From a virus: DNA of 20,653 nt. The position numbers and the translations under genes were made by a program. Below, piece by piece: positions 1 through 8,164 of the stretch (position 1 is its first letter; the number at the start of each line of letters is the position of its first letter). The notes beneath the pieces are model-generated. The model saw nothing but the letters and a program-made list of their open reading frames with translations, was not told the DNA's origin and searched no databases. Location of the stretch: positions 1 to 20,653 of IMG/VR virus record IMGVR_UViG_3300038659_000396, one strand, 5' to 3'.

Positions 1-1727
1 TCTTTAAGTTGTCTAACATAAGCTGCTGAGTTTTGACCAGTAGCAACGGCGGTATCATACTCGGTTTTAAGATAGGTAGTGTTAAGCATCTCATTATCTG
101 CTAGAGCTTCTTGTAAAAAGGTACTTCGGTTTTTTATTGCTCCTTTTTCGTAGTCTATAATGCGTTGTGCAATGGCATAGCTTCTTGCTTCAGTTTTGCT
201 TGCTGCAAAATCAAAAAGGTTGTATTCCATCATTTGTAAAACCAAGTTATCTGGAGAGGTGTAGCTTTCTGTTTTTCCAAAACCGCTATAAAGCCCAGCA
301 GTAAGCTGTAATGCTTCTGTAACAATAAGCTTACCTATAATAGCAGAAACATCTGCTTTGCTTAGTAAGCCTAGGGCTAATTCTTTGGTGAGCTGGATTA
401 TTTTTTGAGAAACGCTAGTGCTAAAGCTTGCTGTGGGTAGACTTTCTTCGCAGCAACTTATGGGGTATTTTTCAGGATACAAATGCGCTAAGGGTTTCAG
501 GTCAGGGGTTTTTTTTTCATCCTCTTTTTTTATGGTACGTATGCCATCAAAAGGAATGTTAAAGGTTTCTGATAACCATTTTTGTTCTACTGGAAAACCG
601 TGATTCAATAAACCACTAGAAATAGTCCAAAGCTCCTCAAGGTTCACCTCTTGTTCTGCGGTTTTAAATTCAAATACATCATCTTCAGAAACGGCATATC
701 CGTGCAATTGTAATAGTGGCAATAGCTGATTGTTTATCATAAAAAGCACATTACGCTTGTCTGATGCTGCTATTTTATTGTCAAGGCTTCTTTCATGCAC
801 TTCGGTTTGGCTACGGTTAGATCCTTGGTCGCTTAACATGGTAGAGCCTACTAAGAGTTTGCTTATCTCGTCTGTATTGAGTTGTATAAATTCTTTGTAT
901 ACCCTAAAGGCATCTGTTCTGTTGGCTTCATGCAATTGTACATCTGTACCTTGTGGGAACGTTCCTACACTAGCTTCGCCAACACCAATAAGCATGTCAT
1001 GCACATCGTTTATTGTTTTGTTATCTCTAGCAGCTGTGGTTGCAGTAATTAGGGGTATGCCAAAACGCTCACAGAATTCTGCCCAGGACTGGGCTACATT
1101 TCTCTTCCAAATAATAGCAGGAATAATATTGTTTATTATGCCAAGGTTTTGTCTTTTACCTAATTTTAGCAACCATTGGTCAAAGGCTGGATTGTCAAAA
1201 TCTATGCTGTTATTAATCAATGTTAAATCGGGTATAATTTGCCCTTTTGTTGGAGTAACGTGCCTTTGTGGGATTAGGTTTAGTTTTATATTGTAATCTT
1301 CAAAAGAGGTGAATTCTACCAATTGAAATCCTCTAATAATTTGCATTAGGAAAGCTTCTAATACTTCAAAAAACCATTTTTGTCTAAATAGGAAGGTCAA
1401 ATCTTCATTTTCTTTTCCTGTTTTTCGGTTTAGAATATGAAAATCTGTATTTGTAGTAGCCGTTAATCTCATCATTATTTGAGATTGCAAATGCCCATCT
1501 GTAAGCAAATCGTCTACAAGGTCATGGTAAAAGTCAAAACGTGGGTTTTGTTGTCCGGTAAACTGAGTATATTGAATGGCTCTACGCCACTTGTCTATGT
1601 CTTTTCTTGACCGATCTTTAAAACCTTCTACAATTTCAATTACTTTTGGATTTACTTTTTTACGCGTACTTGCTTTTGCTTGTGGCAAAAACAGTCCGTT
1701 TTGATTTTGTGTATAGTGGTTACTCAT
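1..1727 (-). CDS. Mu-like portal protein (DUF935) with MuF-type minor head domain, partial at left edge
   Basis: This frame is open without a stop from an ATG at 1727 (MSNHYTQNQNG) to the window edge, giving 575 visible residues. Residues about 1-400 read like the DUF935/Mu gp29 portal family, for example LLTDGHLQSQIMM near the start, FGIPLITATTAARDN in the middle and EISKLLVGSTMLSDQGSNRS later. The portal forms the ring at the capsid vertex through which DNA is pumped. From about residue 430 the chain resembles the SPP1 gp7/Mu F minor head family, with FDFAASKTEARSYAIA and YLKTEYDTAVATGQNSAAY as the clearest parts. In Mu these are separate proteins, so a natural fusion is inferred. The C-terminus is outside the window. 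It is the last visible gene of the leftward packaging operon, 42 bases after the gp36-like gene. The family call is firm; the fusion rests on the uninterrupted frame. Confidence 0.85.
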   Translation of the reverse strand, partial: MSNHYTQNQNGLFLPQAKASTRKKVNPKVIEIVEGFKDRSRKDIDKWRRAIQYTQFTGQQNPRFDFYHDLVDDLLTDGHLQSQIMMRLTATTNTDFHILNRKTGKENEDLTFLFRQKWFFEVLEAFLMQIIRGFQLVEFTSFEDYNIKLNLIPQRHVTPTKGQIIPDLTLINNSIDFDNPAFDQWLLKLGKRQNLGIINNIIPAIIWKRNVAQSWAEFCERFGIPLITATTAARDNKTINDVHDMLIGVGEASVGTFPQGTDVQLHEANRTDAFRVYKEFIQLNTDEISKLLVGSTMLSDQGSNRSQTEVHERSLDNKIAASDKRNVLFMINNQLLPLLQLHGYAVSEDDVFEFKTAEQEVNLEELWTISSGLLNHGFPVEQKWLSETFNIPFDGIRTIKKEDEKKTPDLKPLAHLYPEKYPISCCEESLPTASFSTSVSQKIIQLTKELALGLLSKADVSAIIGKLIVTEALQLTAGLYSGFGKTESYTSPDNLVLQMMEYNLFDFAASKTEARSYAIAQRIIDYEKGAIKNRSTFLQEALADNEMLNTTYLKTEYDTAVATGQNSAAYVRQLK

Positions 1728-1769
1728 GTTTAAATTGGTATTACACGCTAATTAATTGCTTTTTTAATA

Positions 1770-2192
1770 TTACCATCTATGGTTATTGGTTTTGTGCTTG
1801 CTGCTAATTTTTAGGGCAGTTAGAGGTTCACCAGTTTCGCTTATTAGCTTTGGCAAATCTGCCATTGCATCTCCACTAGCCAATAGTTTTAGCCAATCTA
1901 TTGCATCTTGATAGCGTTCTGCTCTTATGGTTGGCATTCTGTCTGGAATAGAAGAGGTATACAAGTGGTATAAGACTAAATCTATAGTAATCATTACTAC
2001 ATGGCTATTTCTGTCGTTTTCTTCCTGGCTAAATATAGTATGCACGTCATACCTACCTGCTAGGTAATTTTTTACTTGACTTATGGCCATGTTTTCTGCG
2101 GCTATTATTTTTGTATCAGAGTATCCTTCTTGCAGTAGAGCTTTAATTTCTTCCCTAATTAGCGCACTATAATCTTCTTGAGTAATAAACAT
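1770..2192 (-). CDS. Mu gp36-like protein (DUF1320 type), head-tail connector candidate
   Basis: A 140-residue protein with the DUF1320/Mu gp36 pattern. It has an N-terminal helical segment starting MFITQEDYSALIREEI, then AISQVKNYLAGRYDV, a run resembling VVMITIDLVLYHLYTS, a conserved proline with RAERYQDAIDWLKLLASG, and a charged tail. Family members sit between head and tail genes and are thought to form part of the head-tail joining complex; that role is inferred from the family and from position between terminase and portal. The ATG at 2192 overlaps the terminase stop in a TAATG junction, so translation is probably coupled. An exact biochemical role cannot be read from the sequence. Confidence 0.7.
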   Translation of the reverse strand: MFITQEDYSALIREEIKALLQEGYSDTKIIAAENMAISQVKNYLAGRYDVHTIFSQEENDRNSHVVMITIDLVLYHLYTSSIPDRMPTIRAERYQDAIDWLKLLASGDAMADLPKLISETGEPLTALKISSKHKTNNHRW

Positions 2193-3775
2193 TAGTATCT
2201 GTTTTTGCTTTTGTTAATCCAATCTTTTCTACTTGTAACTTTTGGAGGTACAGAATTGATGATGGCTGCAACATTAAGCTCACCTATGCAACTTTGCATT
2301 GCATCTGGAGCATCGTCATGCGCACCACTTCCTTTTTGAAATGCAAGCAATTGGTTAATGAGTTCTTTGCAGTCTGGCGACTTTTCTAATTGCTCATTAA
2401 AGAAAACATTGCCACGCTCAAAATAGCCTGCCATGCTTTCTATTCTATCAAATTTACCGGCTTTTGTTTTTTTGTCTGCTACTACAGGAATATACCAACC
2501 TCTTACATCTCCTTCTAGGTCAAAATCGTTTACAAATTCATCTTGTGCAAACAATCCCTCCACTAGGTATTTTACATTGCTTTTTAGCAATTGGTTGTCT
2601 TCAACAAAATCATAGAGCCACACGGCTACATTGTTTCTGCTTGTTTGTCTCACAAAGCAATCTAGTACATGGAACTCTCTTCCAGTTTTACCCATTAACA
2701 CCATAGCCTTGTAATCTCCAGCATCTTTGTACGATAAATCCCCGTAGAATACCAAGGCATCATAACTTCTAAACTGCTTTCTAGGCTTGTAGTGTATTTG
2801 CTCATTCTTAAATATTGCACCTTCTATTATATGCTTGTGCATGTACTCCCGCATAAAGCTTCTGTAAGGTGTAGTAAGGAATTTTTTACGCCAATATTTG
2901 GCACTTGTTTTTTCTGGCCAGTTGGGTTCAAAAGTTTCTAAATCTTTTACGGCAGTAACACTTACAATATAGTGTTCTTTTTTAAAGTTGTTTTCTCTAG
3001 CTCGTTGGTTGTATTGCTCAAACTCAACTTTAAGTTGATTGATTAAGGTGTTTTTGTGGAAATTGTTATTGGCTACAATAAAACGTCTATACTTTCCACC
3101 CTCGTTAAATGTACCTCTTAAATCTTCCCAAGCCCATTCCAGTAGTTTCCCACTAAGGTCATCATTTTGGCAGCGTTTTGCCGTGTCTATATCATCTATA
3201 ATAATATAGTCCGGACGTTGGTTTGCTTCCCTTAAACCTCTTGGAGATTGTCCAGCACCAATAGCCATAAACTTAACCCCATCTGTAGTGGTAAAATCTC
3301 CATTAGACCAATCTCCAAATTTGAATTTTTTACCGTAGTAGTGTATAAACTTACGGTTGTGGCTTAGTTGAGCTTGTATGTCTGAAATTAATTTTTTGGC
3401 TTTGTTTTCGGTTTGTCCTACCAGTAACATAAAATGAAGCTTCCCGGTAACATACAAATACATGGGTATGCCTAAATCTAAATGAACCGATTTTGCACCG
3501 GAACGGTAGATTTCTGCCAGCACATTTACCACATCTTTTTTAATGATTATTTTGGCTAGTTTTTTATGAAACCATGCGCTAGGAACTTCCGCATATTGTG
3601 GAAATATAGCTTCAAACCAAGAGACATAATCTTTTTCTAGTTCCAGCCTTGTTTTTCTTCTTTCAGCAGGCGTTTCATTAGCATTTACGTGTGTAATTTG
3701 CTCAATAGAACGGCAATGCTCTTCGTAATTACGGAGCATTTTTTCAAGAGCTTTACTTATTTTTGTGGATGCCAT
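2192..3775 (-). CDS. Terminase large subunit (packaging ATPase-nuclease, Mu gp28-like)
   Basis: This gene encodes the motor that pumps DNA into the prohead and cuts it. Numbering from the ATG at 3775, the ATPase part has a Walker A-like segment RSGAKSVH near residues 91-98, an adenine-site-like strand LHFMLLVGQTENKAKK, the conserved SPRGLRE stretch, and Walker B YIIIDDID near 190-197. The nuclease part shows an acidic strand, FYGDLSYKDAGDYKAMV, and the C-terminal AHDDAPDAMQ typical of RNase H-like terminase nucleases. The Walker A lacks a canonical GxxGxGKS, which is common in this subgroup. I chose 3775 rather than the longer start at 3820: it overlaps the small-terminase stop as TAATG, and the extra 15 residues would lie inside the upstream gene. 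The product is 527 residues, a normal family length. Confidence 0.87.
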   Translation of the reverse strand: MASTKISKALEKMLRNYEEHCRSIEQITHVNANETPAERRKTRLELEKDYVSWFEAIFPQYAEVPSAWFHKKLAKIIIKKDVVNVLAEIYRSGAKSVHLDLGIPMYLYVTGKLHFMLLVGQTENKAKKLISDIQAQLSHNRKFIHYYGKKFKFGDWSNGDFTTTDGVKFMAIGAGQSPRGLREANQRPDYIIIDDIDTAKRCQNDDLSGKLLEWAWEDLRGTFNEGGKYRRFIVANNNFHKNTLINQLKVEFEQYNQRARENNFKKEHYIVSVTAVKDLETFEPNWPEKTSAKYWRKKFLTTPYRSFMREYMHKHIIEGAIFKNEQIHYKPRKQFRSYDALVFYGDLSYKDAGDYKAMVLMGKTGREFHVLDCFVRQTSRNNVAVWLYDFVEDNQLLKSNVKYLVEGLFAQDEFVNDFDLEGDVRGWYIPVVADKKTKAGKFDRIESMAGYFERGNVFFNEQLEKSPDCKELINQLLAFQKGSGAHDDAPDAMQSCIGELNVAAIINSVPPKVTSRKDWINKSKNRY

Positions 3776-4206
3776 TATACTTCTTGTTGTGCTTTTTGTA
3801 ATAAGAATAGCTTGTGCCACTCCAAAAAGGTAATTGCCATTTGTGGGTCTTGGTCTGCCATCCAGTTGTCAAATTCTCGAAATACGGTAAAGACTACTTC
3901 TGTAGAAGTTTCACTAGTCATTTGTTGTAAAGCTCTTATAGCTTCATTAATGGCTTTCATTTCTAGCGTGCCTTTTTCACCACTTACTAGTTTGGAAAGC
4001 TCGTTTGCAATTTGACGTTTGATGTTGTGGGGTGTAGCTAGAAAGGTTTTGCGCTTGTCATCCCAATTTCCATCTCTCCTCCAGTTGCCTATAGTTTTTT
4101 CAGTAACGCCAATAGTTTCAGAGACCGCTTTTGCAGTCATTCCGTCCTCAATAAACATCCGTTCGGCTAGACCTTTAAGCTTTGTTTTACTCTTTGCTAA
4201 ACTCAT
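3775..4206 (-). CDS. Terminase small subunit, helix-turn-helix DNA-binding protein
   Basis: A 143-residue protein whose first 50 residues carry a clear helix-turn-helix: MFIEDGMTAKAVSETIGVTE followed by KTIGNWRRDGNWDDKR, as in the gpP/DUF1804 group of small terminases. The rest is helical and charged, suited to oligomerisation. Small terminases recognise phage DNA and hand it to the large subunit. That role is supported by the overlap with the large-subunit gene at TAATG (3777-3773). It is the first gene of the leftward packaging operon, so its promoter should lie in 4207-4333. A transcription regulator is possible, but the position next to the large terminase argues against it. Confidence 0.8.
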   Translation of the reverse strand: MSLAKSKTKLKGLAERMFIEDGMTAKAVSETIGVTEKTIGNWRRDGNWDDKRKTFLATPHNIKRQIANELSKLVSGEKGTLEMKAINEAIRALQQMTSETSTEVVFTVFREFDNWMADQDPQMAITFLEWHKLFLLQKAQQEV

Positions 4207-4306
4207 TACATCTTTACATTTTATACAAATATCTAAAAGATAAAGGCCTTTTAAATATAAGTCTGCAAGTGTTGCAAGCTTTTTTTAGGATGCAGATATT
4301 TGATTA

Positions 4307-4314
4307 TAAGTTTG
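4307..4314 (+). promoter_or_regulatory. Bacteroidota-type -7 promoter box for the rightward capsid and tail operon
   Basis: TAAGTTTG matches the TAnnTTTG -7 consensus of Bacteroidota promoters and lies 19 bases before the ATG of the head protease gene, inside the only divergent gap of the structural region (4207-4333). No good TTG -33 box is seen at the expected spacing; that stretch is a T-run followed by AGG. On the minus strand, GATATTTG (4233-4226) matches the box with one mismatch and could serve the packaging operon. Mu-like late promoters often need an activator, which could explain the weak -33 region; that is inference. Confidence 0.4.
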
Positions 4315-4333
4315 CTCAAAATAAAGCATATAA

Positions 4334-5434
4334 ATGATATTTAGAAGCGAAAAAAATACCTTGAGTTGTTTTGGCCAAATATGGGAAGGCAATGGTATTG
4401 AATTTATGTATCAATTAAATCGTTTGGCAGCAAGCTATGACGAAATTACTATAAAACTCCACACCTATGGAGGTTCTGTATTTGATGGCAATCTGATGTT
4501 TAACGCCATAAACAGTTCAAAAACAAAAATTATAATAGAAGTGCAAGGCGTTGCTGCATCTATGGGCGCTTTTTTACTGATGGCTACACCGCATGTACAT
4601 ATTGTAGAAAACGGCTACATCATGATCCATGCTCCACAATCTGGAAGTAGAGGTACATCTGAAGAATTAAAAAAGAAGGCTAAGCTGTTGGATAAAATGG
4701 AAGAGAATTTTGTTTCTATTATTATGCAACGTACAGGACTACCAAAGGCCAAAGCGCAAGCATATATGCAAGGAGATAACTGGATAGATGCAAAAGAAGC
4801 CATACAACTAGGTATTGCAACCAAAGAGTTGTCTGCCGTAGTAGTGCCAAAAATAGGATTGGAAGAACCTGCAAGCTTAGGGCAGCTAGAAGTTTACAAT
4901 GCTTATGCTTCCATGATTACAACAACAGAGAACAAACCCAAATTAAACACAAATATGAAAAAAGAGTTGATTGCATTATTTGCCTTAGCTATGGTTACAG
5001 AGGAAAGTTCTGATACGGCTGTACTAGAGGCAGTAAAAGAAAAGGTAAATGCCTTAAAAAAGGACAAAAAAGATGCTGAAGCTGCATTGGTTGTAGCTCA
5101 AACCAGTTTAAGTGCTTTTCAGGATAACCAAATCTCACAAATTGTGGAAGCTTATGCTAAGCAAAACAAGATTGATGACGAGAAAAAGAAGGTTTTTGAA
5201 AACATTGGTAAAACTTCTGGAATAGAAGCTTTACAAGCAGTCTTGGAAACAGGAACCCAAAAACCACAAGCACCAAACTTTACAGGGATGATGAATGCCG
5301 GTAAACAAGGCGATGCTACCCGTGCAACTTGGGACTGGGACAAATGGCAAAAAGAAGATCCAAGAGGTTTAGAAACCATGGCATCTGATAATGCTGAGGA
5401 GTGGAATGAATTGTTTAACAAAAAATACAACTAA
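4334..5434 (+). CDS. ClpP-like prohead protease fused to a scaffold-like C-terminal region
   Basis: Residues 1 to about 170 form a ClpP/S14-type serine protease: HTYGGSVFDG is the oxyanion and substrate-binding strand, Ser76 in VAASMGAFLLM is the nucleophile, His99 in MIHAPQSG is the base, and Asp148 in GDNWIDAKEA aligns with the ClpP acid residue. The remainder, about 200 residues, is Lys/Glu/Ala-rich and helical with a coiled-coil-like stretch near residues 225-265. It ends WDWDKWQKEDPRGLETM and NELFNKKYN, resembling the scaffold tails of Mu gpI-type proteins. Such proteins template capsid assembly and then cleave scaffold and capsid N-termini. An internal ATG in the linker (codon 208, MKKELIALFALAM) could give a separate scaffold, as Mu gpZ arises from gpI; this is inference. 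The major capsid gene follows three bases after the stop. Confidence 0.85.
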   Translation: MIFRSEKNTLSCFGQIWEGNGIEFMYQLNRLAASYDEITIKLHTYGGSVFDGNLMFNAINSSKTKIIIEVQGVAASMGAFLLMATPHVHIVENGYIMIHAPQSGSRGTSEELKKKAKLLDKMEENFVSIIMQRTGLPKAKAQAYMQGDNWIDAKEAIQLGIATKELSAVVVPKIGLEEPASLGQLEVYNAYASMITTTENKPKLNTNMKKELIALFALAMVTEESSDTAVLEAVKEKVNALKKDKKDAEAALVVAQTSLSAFQDNQISQIVEAYAKQNKIDDEKKKVFENIGKTSGIEALQAVLETGTQKPQAPNFTGMMNAGKQGDATRATWDWDKWQKEDPRGLETMASDNAEEWNELFNKKYN

Positions 5435-5437
5435 AGA

Positions 5438-6535
5438 ATGAAAACAAGTAGAAAATTAAAATGGTCAGCCGTATTTATTAACTTATTCCTATCTGTATTG
5501 GTAGGTGTATTATTTTCCACAATTATAGGTGTGCATCCCATAGTTGCTGGAGGTGTAGTTTTTGCTGTAGGCACAGGAATACAATTGGTAACTAAAACCA
5601 ATATAATCCCGATTAGTGCTTTGGCAAATGCTTTAAATCAGCAAATATGGACAGATGTATTGGTACAAGATTTTAGGGCAACGGAAGAGGCTTCCTTTTT
5701 AGGCGAAATACCAGATGAAAGTAGATTTGTAACTGCCACTAGAGGTGAGAATGAAGTAATCCATCTAGTAGATGTTGGAGCGGACCCAGAGGTAATGATA
5801 AATAACATCACCTACCCTATTGGATTCCAACAACAAGTAGACGGTGCAATACCTATTTCTTTAGATAGCTACAAAACCAAAGCTACACAAGTTACGGACG
5901 ATGAAATACAGTTTATTGCTTATGATAAGATTAGACTGGTGCAAGAAAAGCACAAAAACGCAATTATGCGTGTAAAGCACAATAAAGCATTACATGCACT
6001 TACGCCAGGCTCAGAAACCTCAAACACGCCAATGGTTACCACTACTGGAGATGATGATGGAACTGGACGTAAAAAAATGACTTTAAAAGACATCTTGAAA
6101 CTAAAGCGTGCTTTTGATGGACAAAAGATACCAGGGGACAAACGTATCTTGGTATTATGCAGCGACCATTACAATGATTTGCTAGAAGATGCCTTGGGTA
6201 AAACTCAATTTAACGGCCAGTTTTCTGATGAAGTAGGTGGTTTGTTAAATGGACGTTTGTATGGCTTTAAGGTGTACTGGTATGTAGATGCGCCTTATGT
6301 TACGTTAAGCACCTTGACTAAGAAAAGTTTTGGAGCTGAGCCAGTAGCTGGAGATTACCAAGTATCTACTGCATTTTATGCGCCAGATATGTTTAGAGCA
6401 TCGGGCTTCACCAAAAATTACACCGATGAACCGGGTACACAATTGCAGTCTTGGATGTACAATGCTAGACACAATTATATTGTGTTACCAAGAAAGGAAA
6501 GAGCTATTGGATGTATAGTAAGTGCAAGTGTTTAA
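5438..6535 (+). CDS. Major capsid protein with hydrophobic, membrane-like N-terminus
   Basis: A 365-residue protein placed directly after the protease-scaffold gene. From about residue 60 it resembles Bacteroidota phage major capsid proteins: LNQQIWTDVLVQDF, then NEVIHLVDVGADPEVMI and NNITYPIGFQQQ, which match the shell proteins of Mu-like prophages in this phylum. The C-terminal part has FYAPDMFRASGFTKNY and a final hydrophobic strand. The first 55 residues are unusual: two strongly hydrophobic segments (about 9-29 and 34-50) preceded by a Lys/Arg-rich start (MKTSRKLKW), looking like a two-helix membrane anchor. This segment may be a delta domain removed by the neighbouring protease, or may tether proheads to the membrane; neither can be shown from sequence. 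A perfect 7-bp hairpin follows the stop. Confidence 0.8.
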   Translation: MKTSRKLKWSAVFINLFLSVLVGVLFSTIIGVHPIVAGGVVFAVGTGIQLVTKTNIIPISALANALNQQIWTDVLVQDFRATEEASFLGEIPDESRFVTATRGENEVIHLVDVGADPEVMINNITYPIGFQQQVDGAIPISLDSYKTKATQVTDDEIQFIAYDKIRLVQEKHKNAIMRVKHNKALHALTPGSETSNTPMVTTTGDDDGTGRKKMTLKDILKLKRAFDGQKIPGDKRILVLCSDHYNDLLEDALGKTQFNGQFSDEVGGLLNGRLYGFKVYWYVDAPYVTLSTLTKKSFGAEPVAGDYQVSTAFYAPDMFRASGFTKNYTDEPGTQLQSWMYNARHNYIVLPRKERAIGCIVSASV

Positions 6536-6541
6536 TCTTTT

Positions 6542-6561
6542 CCTAGCCTTAATTGGCTAGG
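6542..6561 (+). terminator. Hairpin after the capsid gene, possible partial terminator or RNA-stability element
   Basis: CCTAGCC, a six-base loop and GGCTAGG form a perfect 7-bp stem starting six bases after the capsid stop. Only TTT AAATT follows, so the U-tract is weak. It could lower read-through into the tail genes or protect the 3' end of a very abundant capsid transcript. Confidence 0.45.
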
Positions 6562-6576
6562 TTTAAATTCTAAAAA

Positions 6577-6930
6577 ATGAATACAAAACAAAAAAATACG
6601 GCTAATGAAATATTTAGCCGTTATCCAAAACTGAAAGAACTATATCTAAATCCTAAAGGGGAGTTTTTTACTACCGCAGATTTAGCAACAAACAGTTTGA
6701 GTAAAGGCGAAAAATACCAAGTTGTGAAACGGGAAGTTGTAACTCCAGAAGCTGAAAAAACAACTGATTTTACAGTTCAAGATTTGCAAAAAGAGTTGGA
6801 TGGTGTAGTTGCATTGCCAGTTGCAGAACAATTACTCCTAGATGAGCAAAACGGCAAAAACCGAAAAACTGCCATAGAAGCCATCCAACAAAAAATTAAC
6901 GACCTAAATGCTACACTAGATGAGTCTTAA
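6577..6930 (+). CDS. Small protein between capsid and sheath genes, unknown
   Basis: A 117-residue soluble protein that I do not recognise with certainty. The first half is basic and contains FSRYPKLKELYLNPKGEFFT, which reads as a short conserved head-associated motif. The second half is helical (DLQKELDGVVALPVAEQLL, then AIEAIQQKINDLNATL) and coiled-coil-like. By position it should be a head-completion, decoration or tail-terminator-type protein. Its last codons overlap the sheath gene by 11 bases, so it is probably co-translated with it. It has no signal peptide and no membrane segment. Confidence 0.6.
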   Translation: MNTKQKNTANEIFSRYPKLKELYLNPKGEFFTTADLATNSLSKGEKYQVVKREVVTPEAEKTTDFTVQDLQKELDGVVALPVAEQLLLDEQNGKNRKTAIEAIQQKINDLNATLDES

Positions 6931-8164
6931 TGCTGTAAATATAAGCAAAGGTAGAATTGGTGCTAACCGATTAGGCAGTAATGATAGCGTGAGTGCTATG
7001 GTATTTATGTACTTGGATGAGCCTGATAACTTTGATGTGGGTCCAGTACACGTTGCCTACACTATGAGCGATGTGGAAGCATTGGGCATTACACAAGCCT
7101 ATGATGATGAAAACCTAACCATTGCACACCGGCATTGTAAGGAATTCTTCCGAAATGCAGGTGAAGGTACTAAGTTGTTTCTCTATAATTCTGATGAAGA
7201 CTTACAAGGTTCTTTAGATCGAGCTAAAAATCTTTTGAATGAAGCCAAAGGTGAAATTAGACAAATTGCATTTATCAACGCTAAACATGTAGATACTGCA
7301 CCTGAAGTGGTGTTGTTAGATGGTATACCTACAGAAGTGCACAAGGCAATCCCACTTGCACAAGGATTATACAATTGGGCGTTTGCTAATTTTATGCCTT
7401 TGCAGATATTACTAGAATGTTATACAATAGCTGATTCTGCAAATACTGTTTTAGATTTGAGAGCTATTCCAGATTTGCAAGCAGATAAAGTAAGCTTGGT
7501 CATTGGACAGGATTATACTTATGCAGCTACTTTACCACATTCCATACGTAGTTATGCAGATGTAGGTACAGCATTGGGCGTTTTAGCTAGAGCAAAAGTA
7601 CATGAAAACATTGGCGACAATGAGCAATATAATCTAACAGATGCAACACGTGGAGCTTGGTTAGAACCCGGCTTATCTAATCATGCTACCAATACAGAAC
7701 TTGCAGAACAATTAGAAACATTTGATGCTAAAGGTTACATTTTTGGAGTGAATTACATTGGCTTAGCTGGTGCAAGATTTAACAACGATCATGTATGTAC
7801 TCCTAAAATTTTGGATGATGACAACAATATAAACGAGCATACTATTGCGTATGGTCGTGTTGCAGACAAAGCGGTGAGAGAATTAAGAACCGCTTATTTA
7901 CCAAAAGTAAAAACGACTTGGAATGTAGATAGTGCAACTGGAAAACTAACAAGTGGAACTATTGTAGCATTGGAAGATATTGGAGATAATGTTTTTCAAG
8001 ATATGTTTGCTAGAGGGGAAATAAGCTTTGGCAAAACAAAGATTAATCCTGAAAGCGATTTATTGGTAGAGAAAATACTACGAGTAAGTTATGTAATTGT
8101 TCCCAAAGGAACAATTAATGAGATAAGAGGAACGATTAATCTAAAAACAAGAGACAATGGCTAG
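6920..8164 (+). CDS. Contractile tail sheath protein (DUF2586 family)
   Basis: A 414-residue protein that fits the DUF2586 sheath family of Bacteroidota Mu-like phages. It starts MSLNAVNISKGRIGANRLG and has the domain with YTMSDVEALGITQAYDDEN and the HRHCKEFFRNAGEGTKLFLY strand. In the middle are the LSLVIGQDY-like strand (VSLVIGQDYTYAA) and VGTALGVLARAKVHENIG. The C-terminal part carries YGRVADKAVRELRTAYLPKV and the final beta strands that hook neighbouring subunits. The sheath contracts to drive the tube through the cell envelope. Gene order (unknown small protein, sheath, tube) is that of Mu L and M. The start overlaps the previous gene by 11 bases and the stop overlaps the tube gene by eight. 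Confidence 0.85.
   Translation: MSLNAVNISKGRIGANRLGSNDSVSAMVFMYLDEPDNFDVGPVHVAYTMSDVEALGITQAYDDENLTIAHRHCKEFFRNAGEGTKLFLYNSDEDLQGSLDRAKNLLNEAKGEIRQIAFINAKHVDTAPEVVLLDGIPTEVHKAIPLAQGLYNWAFANFMPLQILLECYTIADSANTVLDLRAIPDLQADKVSLVIGQDYTYAATLPHSIRSYADVGTALGVLARAKVHENIGDNEQYNLTDATRGAWLEPGLSNHATNTELAEQLETFDAKGYIFGVNYIGLAGARFNNDHVCTPKILDDDNNINEHTIAYGRVADKAVRELRTAYLPKVKTTWNVDSATGKLTSGTIVALEDIGDNVFQDMFARGEISFGKTKINPESDLLVEKILRVSYVIVPKGTINEIRGTINLKTRDNG

Noticed and set aside
730-1296. A 188-codon plus-strand frame opposite the portal gene.
   Set aside because: It lies wholly antisense to the clear DUF935 portal frame, has no recognisable domain and has low-complexity hydrophobic runs typical of a shadow frame.
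3775-3820. Longer start for the large terminase at 3820.
   Set aside because: It adds 15 residues inside the small-terminase gene, and the TAATG overlap at 3775 is the pattern used repeatedly in this cluster.
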